DNA from: a bacterium
GTDB taxonomy: Bacteria; JAJRZV01
DNA length: 11,232 nucleotides
Assembly: GCA_024275095.1 (NCBI GenBank)
Contig: JAJRZV010000067.1
Span: 1-11,232 of the forward strand
Direction of reading: 5' to 3'
The position numbers and the translations under genes were made by a program. Positions within the stretch are counted from its first letter, which is position 1. Every line of letters begins with the position of its first letter. Shown here piece after piece: positions 6,996-11,232 of this stretch. The notes under the pieces are model-generated. The model saw only the letters and a list, made by a program, of their open reading frames with translations, had not been told where the DNA came from and did not search any database.

Positions 6996-8056
6996 AAACA
7001 ATACTTAACGTTGCATGGAAAGAAATCATTCAACTCAAACGTGACCGTCGCGTTTTTCCTATTCTGTTTATTGCCCCGGTAATCCAGATAATTCTTCTGG
7101 GTCTTGCAGCTACATTAGAAGTGAAACACATTCGATGGGTGTTGATTCCAGGGAAAACCCCGGCAGCAACCTTGCAAATAGAAAAAGTTCTTGCCGAAGG
7201 TGAAACCTTCCATTCCCTCGGCATGATAGATTCCTACAATAATGCTTTAAAACTTTTCGAAAGCGATCGCATCGACGCCGCTGTTGTCGCTGACAACCCC
7301 CCGCTCATACTCGTTGATGCCTCCAATGCCAACAGCGCGCGCATAATCGCGGGGTATTTGAAAAAGGCCCTCTCGCCGATCGAGTTTCCGATTAGAGTTT
7401 CATATACTCTGCCCATGCGTGCAGACCTCCGGGTCCACGTGCTCTACAATGAAACCCTGGAGAGCAAAAACTTTATGGTTCCCGGGGTAATGGTCACCAT
7501 TCTCATGGTCATGACAATGGTGCTGACGGCTCTATCCATGGTCAGGGAAAAAGAACGCGGCACCATCGAGCAGGTGGTGACAACTCCCATCGGGCGCACC
7601 GCATTCATCGCCGGTAAAATTGTACCGTATGTAATCATCGGTCTTGCAGAGGCAGGTCTTATCCTTGCGGTTGCGGTATTTCTCTTGAAAGTTCCATTTC
7701 GTGGTTCAGTGGTTACGCTTCTTTTGTTTGCTCTGCTCTTCATGCTCAACACCCTCGGGGCTGGAATGTTCTTCTCCGTAATCTCTCGAACACAGCAACA
7801 GGCCATGCTCACCATTTTCATGACCATTATGCCCATGGTCATTCTTTCGGGGTTTATATTTCCCATTGATAGTATGCCGACTTTTTATCAATGGCTTGCA
7901 CAGATTAATCCATTTACTCACTTCGTTAAAGCAAGCCGATATATCTTTCTCCGTGGCTCTGTCTTCAGTGAACTCACCCACGAAGCAATTGCGCTCGCAA
8001 CCACCGGCACAATTCTGTTTTCACTGGCGGTTATATTCTTCCGAAAACAAATATAA
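6989..8056 (+). CDS. ABC-2 type permease, second subunit (YbhR-like)
   Basis: The product is 355 aa and paralogous to the preceding permease: an N-terminal helix (about 23-42), a periplasmic region (about 44-162), then five membrane segments to residue 352. The coupling motif is REKERGTIEQVVTTP with FIAGKIVPY (186-214), and the conserved VILSGFIFPIDSMP is at 284-297. Both permeases share NFMVPG/LFFVPG-like and DASNANSARIIAGYL/DGSDNNAARIIMGYL segments, which points to an old duplication. The ATG overlaps the previous stop by 7 nt. The gene ends one nucleotide from the convergent hemB stop codon, so it has no 3' spacer of its own. Its transcript must end inside, or run antisense to, hemB. Confidence 0.93.
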   Translation: MVKTILNVAWKEIIQLKRDRRVFPILFIAPVIQIILLGLAATLEVKHIRWVLIPGKTPAATLQIEKVLAEGETFHSLGMIDSYNNALKLFESDRIDAAVVADNPPLILVDASNANSARIIAGYLKKALSPIEFPIRVSYTLPMRADLRVHVLYNETLESKNFMVPGVMVTILMVMTMVLTALSMVREKERGTIEQVVTTPIGRTAFIAGKIVPYVIIGLAEAGLILAVAVFLLKVPFRGSVVTLLLFALLFMLNTLGAGMFFSVISRTQQQAMLTIFMTIMPMVILSGFIFPIDSMPTFYQWLAQINPFTHFVKASRYIFLRGSVFSELTHEAIALATTGTILFSLAVIFFRKQI

Positions 8057-8057
8057 A

Positions 8058-8086
8058 TCAAGATGCAAGTATTCGCGCTGCATCTT
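8058..8086 (-). terminator. Hairpin in the last hemB codons; possible terminator between convergent genes
   Basis: AAGATGCA (8060-8067) and TGCATCTT (8079-8086) form a perfect 8-bp stem with an 11-nt loop. The stem encodes the final residues of HemB (KDAARILAS) up to its TGA. On the minus strand it is followed by GATTTATATTTGTTTTC, a moderately T-rich tail lying over the end of the permease gene. On the plus strand the tail is only TT then GGC. It is therefore a better terminator for hemB than for the exporter unit, and modest overall because the stem is AT-rich. Confidence 0.45.
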
Positions 8087-9035
8087 TGGCAAAATATGTA
8101 AGGATAAGGTCCGCACCTGCCCTTTTGATGGAATAAAGGATTTCCATCATCACCTTCTCTTCATCTATCCAGCCCATTTTTCCTGCTGCTTTCACAAGTG
8201 AATATTCTCCACTTACATTATAGGCAGCCAAAGGTACTCCAAACTTTTCCTTTACTCTACGAATGACATCTAAATAGGCGAGAGCGGGCTTCACCATAAC
8301 GATGTCTGCACCTTCCTCAAGGTCGAGTTCAACCTCGCGCAAGGCCTCATCTGCATTACGGGGGTCCATTTGATAACCCCGGCGGTCACCAAATGCAGGA
8401 GCCGATTCAGCTGCATCCCGAAATGGACCGTAAAAAGCGGATGCGTATTTGGCTGCATACGACATAACGGGCACATGCGAGAAACCGGTCTCGTCCAATG
8501 CGCTTCTAATCGCAGCAACACGTCCATCCATCATGTCTGAAGGAGCAATCATGTCCGCGCCTGCTTCAGCAAGAGACACAGCTGTGGTAGCCAGTTTTTC
8601 AAGCGTTTTATCGTTATCAACCTCGCCTTTCTCGGTCAAAATGCCACAGTGACCGTGGGATGTATACTCGCACATGCATACATCAGCAATCACGATCATT
8701 TCCGGCACAGCATCCTTGATGGCCATCACAGCCTGTTGGGCAATGCCATTTTTATCGTACGCGCCGGTACCCTCTGGATCTTTGTGTTCCGGAATACCGA
8801 ATACAATGACTGCGGGAATTCCCAGTTGAAAAGTCTCACGTGCTTCTTCGCCGATACAGTCTACAGAATACCGGTATATGCCCGGCATGGAAGGAATCTC
8901 CTCTTTCTTGCTCCTCCCGAACACAGCAAACATCGGATAAATAAAATCCTTCACTGAAAGCTGCGTTTCAGCCACCATATCTCTGAAGCTCTTCAGGCGC
9001 CTGAGCCTTCTCATCCTCACAGTAGGGAAACCCAT
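8058..9035 (-). CDS. hemB: Delta-aminolevulinic acid dehydratase (porphobilinogen synthase)
   Basis: HemB condenses two 5-aminolevulinate molecules to porphobilinogen, the common precursor of heme, siroheme and cobalamin, in the cytosol. Numbering from the ATG at 9035 gives 325 aa, the usual length. The Schiff-base lysines are K196 ([15 protein letters not shown]) and K249 ([12 protein letters not shown]). The zinc-type active site is C120-x-C122 and C130 in [14 protein letters not shown], so this is the Zn2+-dependent form rather than the Asp-rich Mg2+ form. [12 protein letters not shown] is also conserved. The frame stays open to a GTG at 9044, but AGGAGG (9044-9049) overlaps that codon and is 8 nt from the ATG at 9035, which I therefore take as the start. 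The gene has its own promoter, is divergent from the LtaS-like gene, and ends one nucleotide from the exporter unit. Confidence 0.97.
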   Translation of the reverse strand: MGFPTVRMRRLRRLKSFRDMVAETQLSVKDFIYPMFAVFGRSKKEEIPSMPGIYRYSVDCIGEEARETFQLGIPAVIVFGIPEHKDPEGTGAYDKNGIAQQAVMAIKDAVPEMIVIADVCMCEYTSHGHCGILTEKGEVDNDKTLEKLATTAVSLAEAGADMIAPSDMMDGRVAAIRSALDETGFSHVPVMSYAAKYASAFYGPFRDAAESAPAFGDRRGYQMDPRNADEALREVELDLEEGADIVMVKPALAYLDVIRRVKEKFGVPLAAYNVSGEYSLVKAAGKMGWIDEEKVMMEILYSIKRAGADLILTYFAKDAARILAS

Positions 9036-9043
9036 CGCCATCA

Positions 9044-9049
9044 CCTCCT
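9044..9049 (-). promoter_or_regulatory. hemB ribosome-binding site that fixes the start
   Basis: On the minus strand AGGAGG is followed by TGATGGCG and then ATG. An 8-nt spacing selects the ATG at 9035. The upstream in-frame GTG (9044) and ATG (9041) overlap or abut the site and are too close to use. Confidence 0.8.
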
Positions 9050-9067
9050 GTTAGCAAATATGAAACA

Positions 9068-9096
9068 ATTATTACAGGGAAAGAAGAGCCTCTCAA
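9068..9096 (-). promoter_or_regulatory. Predicted sigma-70 promoter for hemB
   Basis: On the minus strand TTGAGA (9091-9096) and AATAAT (9068-9073) are separated by 17 nt, matching the sigma-70 consensus at most positions. The -10 lies about 33 nt before the start codon, leaving a short leader that contains the AGGAGG site. Confidence 0.6.
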
Positions 9097-9202
9097 CAGG
9101 AGCATAATCTTTTTCCGAAAACACATAAACAGACAAGACTTTTTTCGCTTTTTGTAGCACCATCAGGATCATTAAACCAGGTTTTTTACTAACCCACATT
9201 TT

Positions 9203-9211
9203 TGGTACACT
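9203..9211 (+). promoter_or_regulatory. Predicted extended -10 promoter for the LtaS-like gene
   Basis: TGGTACACT gives an extended -10 (TG-N-TACACT). The -35 position at 17-nt spacing reads only TTTTTA (9183-9188), so recognition would rest mainly on the extended -10. It is 30 nt before the GTG start and diverges from the hemB promoter, with just over 100 bp between the two -10 elements. Confidence 0.45.
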
Positions 9212-9225
9212 ATCCCGGAACCATC

Positions 9226-9230
9226 GGAGG
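9226..9230 (+). promoter_or_regulatory. Ribosome-binding site of the LtaS-like gene
   Basis: GGAGG lies 11 nt before the GTG at 9242, a slightly long but workable spacing. It supports this GTG, since no ATG occurs in frame before residue 61. Confidence 0.6.
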
Positions 9231-9241
9231 TCTTACCCGAA

Positions 9242-11137
9242 GTGAAGAAACAGAAAACACTGATTGTAAGTGCATTTGTTACCATTAATGTAATAAAAAT
9301 CTGCATTTTTTACTTCTTTAACGACTTACACGTTTTCCAAATCACCTGGACAGAAGACCTGCTGATCGTATTCATCGCGGCCATAGCCGTTTCTGCTTTA
9401 CCTTTCAACCTGTCGCTTCTCATGTATGCTGTTTTCGATTTTGTAATCTCTGCAGTTGTAATGATCGATACCGGCTACCTGCGCATTTTCAGTAGAATGC
9501 TCCCTCTTGACGCACTGAAGCAGGCAAGGCTGCTTCCACATATAAATATTGCGATTATGGAAGTTTTTCACTGGTACGAATGGCTTGTGCTTCTCACACC
9601 TGTGGTGTACGCAATTATGGCTTTTGCGTTTAAGAAGAAAAAAGGTTCGACTACTGACATGAATTCAGCCACCCGTGTGCTCACACTGTACTTCAAGATT
9701 TTAACCGCGTGTGTCTTGTTCGCCGTATCACTGAGGTATTTAAACTTTGTACAGAAAAAAGTATACAACGACCCGTGGAACCAGCCATCCGATATGCTCC
9801 TCCTTAAAAAGCTGGGGCTTCTCGGTTTTCACTACAACGAGGCAGTACTCAGGATAAAGAAAGGGAAAAAAACCAGGTTTTCAGATGAGGAGATCAAAAA
9901 AGCTCAGGAAATATTGAAAAAACATCGTCTCAAAGGTTCTGACACATACAAAGAGCTTGCAGGCTCTTACAGTGGGTACAACATTATAGTGGTCCTTATG
10001 GAGTCACTTCAGGCGTTCATGATTGGACAAATCTTACATGGGCAAGAACTAACTCCGACACTCAACAAACTTTTAAATGAATCACTGTACTTTTCAGATT
10101 TTTATTCCACCGTATCGATGGGTAACACCTCAGATGCCGAATTTTCAGTAAACAACAGCCTTCTCCCTCTTCCAGACGACTCTGTCTATGTTTCATATTA
10201 TGCACGGGATTACATTGCCCTCCCATCAATCCTTGCTGAAAAGGGCTACGGGACCTACGTGTTCCACGCATACAGGCCTAACTTCTGGAACAGAAGCAAG
10301 GCTTATCTCTACCAGGGAATCCAAAAATTTTTCTATGACAAATACTTCCGCATAGATGAAAAAATAGGGCTTGGGCTTTCCGACGGATCGTTCTTCAGAC
10401 AGGTGGTATCCAAAATGGAAAAGCTTCCCCAGCCCTTTTACGCTCTCGTTATAACGTTATCAAACCACTACCCTTACAAGCTACCTCCGGATCTGATTGC
10501 ATTAGACCTTTCCTTTATCGGGTACGAACAGTTCAGGAACTATCTTGAGAGCGTGCATTATATGGACACGGCCCTGGGGATATTCATTGAAAAACTCAGG
10601 AAAACAGGTATCCTGGACCGCTCCATTCTCGTCGTATTCGGCGATCACTTTGCGCCCATGAACAATGCCTATCTTACAATGAACACCATTAAAAAATTTT
10701 TCAAGACAAGCGGCACCCCTTTTGAGCGATCACGCGTGCCACTTTTCATTCGTCTTCCAGGAGGTCATCCTTCTGCGGTAATTGATAAATCAGGAAGTCA
10801 CCGGGACATAGAGCCCACCCTCCTGTATCTTACAGGATATTACCGGGAAAACATCCCGATGCTTGGTGAAAATTTACTCGCTGAAGGTGAAGGATTCGTG
10901 CCCTTCCTGTATTATTTTGGGAATGGGAGCTGGCTGAACAGGTCAAAATATTTTTACCTTAAACGCGGAGAAAGACTGAGAAGGGGCAGATGTTTCTCGC
11001 GCACAGAAAAACGCAAACTCCCTTATGAAGAATGCAAAGCAGGCATTGAAAGGGCGCGCAGGGAGATTCGGGCATCGGAAGTGCTCATAAAAGGGAATCT
11101 GATCAAGAAGATTTTTAAATATAAAAAATTCAATTGA
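9242..11137 (+). CDS. LtaS-type membrane phosphoglycerol transferase-like sulfatase-fold enzyme
   Basis: The product is 631 aa. Five hydrophobic segments (about 7-25, 40-58, 60-78, 113-130, 148-166) precede an extracytoplasmic alkaline-phosphatase/sulfatase-fold domain (about 246-560), the layout of lipoteichoic acid synthase. Expected active-site residues are present: E254 in LMESL, nucleophile T296 in MGNTSDAEF, the FWNR motif (348-351), LSNHYPY (406-412), D468-H469 in FGDHF and H520 in SGSHRDIEPTLLYL. Such enzymes move phosphoglycerol from phosphatidylglycerol onto a growing polymer (LtaS) or periplasmic glucan (OpgB); phosphoethanolamine transferases share the fold. In a Gram-negative cell classical lipoteichoic acid is not expected, so the acceptor is unknown. 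The last 65 residues are very rich in Lys/Arg and would be an unusual basic tail. The gene is monocistronic as far as the window shows, with a GTG start. I am sure of the family, not of the substrate. Confidence 0.9.
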   Translation: MKKQKTLIVSAFVTINVIKICIFYFFNDLHVFQITWTEDLLIVFIAAIAVSALPFNLSLLMYAVFDFVISAVVMIDTGYLRIFSRMLPLDALKQARLLPHINIAIMEVFHWYEWLVLLTPVVYAIMAFAFKKKKGSTTDMNSATRVLTLYFKILTACVLFAVSLRYLNFVQKKVYNDPWNQPSDMLLLKKLGLLGFHYNEAVLRIKKGKKTRFSDEEIKKAQEILKKHRLKGSDTYKELAGSYSGYNIIVVLMESLQAFMIGQILHGQELTPTLNKLLNESLYFSDFYSTVSMGNTSDAEFSVNNSLLPLPDDSVYVSYYARDYIALPSILAEKGYGTYVFHAYRPNFWNRSKAYLYQGIQKFFYDKYFRIDEKIGLGLSDGSFFRQVVSKMEKLPQPFYALVITLSNHYPYKLPPDLIALDLSFIGYEQFRNYLESVHYMDTALGIFIEKLRKTGILDRSILVVFGDHFAPMNNAYLTMNTIKKFFKTSGTPFERSRVPLFIRLPGGHPSAVIDKSGSHRDIEPTLLYLTGYYRENIPMLGENLLAEGEGFVPFLYYFGNGSWLNRSKYFYLKRGERLRRGRCFSRTEKRKLPYEECKAGIERARREIRASEVLIKGNLIKKIFKYKKFN

Positions 11138-11181
11138 AATGCCGCGTGCAACCATAATAAAATAAGAAAAAACAAAAAGTG

Positions 11182-11209
11182 TTGCAAACGACTGCATTTG
11201 ATTTATATG
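11182..11209 (+). promoter_or_regulatory. Weak promoter-like sequence at the right edge
   Basis: TTGCAA (11182-11187) and TATATG (11204-11209) are 16 nt apart in the non-coding tail after the LtaS-like gene. It could serve a gene beyond the window. The surrounding 95 bases hold no clear terminator and no gene. Confidence 0.25.
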
Positions 11210-11232
11210 TATAGACAAAACATAAACTCAGA

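Noticed and set aside
7444-7866. 140-codon antisense frame in permease 2
   Set aside because: It is the mirror of hydrophobic membrane-segment codons; there is no start signal and no recognisable domain.
11129-11138. TTCAATTGAA palindrome at the end of the LtaS-like gene
   Set aside because: It has no loop and no T tract, and is expected by chance in AT-rich sequence.
1-11232. CRISPR array, insertion sequence or attachment site
   Set aside because: No spaced repeats, no transposase or integrase gene, and no duplication of the tRNA 3' end were seen.

Overview
The window suggests a mesophilic, probably anaerobic Gram-negative bacterium. GC content looks intermediate and codon use looks even throughout. 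The evidence is a Cys-rich winged-helix/ferredoxin protein of a type I associate with anaerobes such as Desulfobacterota and syntrophs, next to an exporter whose periplasmic adaptor looks like a lipoprotein. This placement is an inference from gene content; no rRNA or other phylogenetic marker is present.

Layout. (1) 1-2506, minus strand: a promoter and tRNA-Gln(CUG), then uvrC (nucleotide-excision-repair endonuclease), then the first 154 codons of a CstA-family transporter that runs off the left edge. uvrC and cstA are one nucleotide apart. (2) 2507-2760: intergenic, with an 11-bp direct repeat whose second copy is bracketed by 6-bp inverted arms. (3) 2761-8056, plus strand: a tightly packed five-gene unit. 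It encodes a winged-helix protein with two ferredoxin-type [4Fe-4S] motifs and an additional Cys-rich region, a lipoprotein-like HlyD/YbhG-type adaptor, an ABC ATPase and two ABC-2 permeases. The last three junctions overlap by 14, 8 and 7 nt. (4) 8058-9035, minus strand: hemB (porphobilinogen synthase), convergent with the exporter unit and one nucleotide from it; a hairpin lies inside the last hemB codons. (5) 9036-9241: divergent promoter region. (6) 9242-11137, plus strand: a five-TM LtaS-type phosphoglycerol-transferase-like sulfatase-fold enzyme. (7) 11138-11232: a non-coding tail with at most a weak promoter-like sequence.

The transporter block resembles the E. coli ybhGFSR/yhiI-yhhJ arrangement (adaptor, ATPase, paired permeases), but with a Fe-S/winged-helix protein as first gene. 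The most interesting hypothesis is that this first gene is a redox- or metal-responsive regulator of the exporter. The other genes are recognisable housekeeping or envelope functions, and I see no mobile elements, CRISPR arrays or clear signs of recent transfer.
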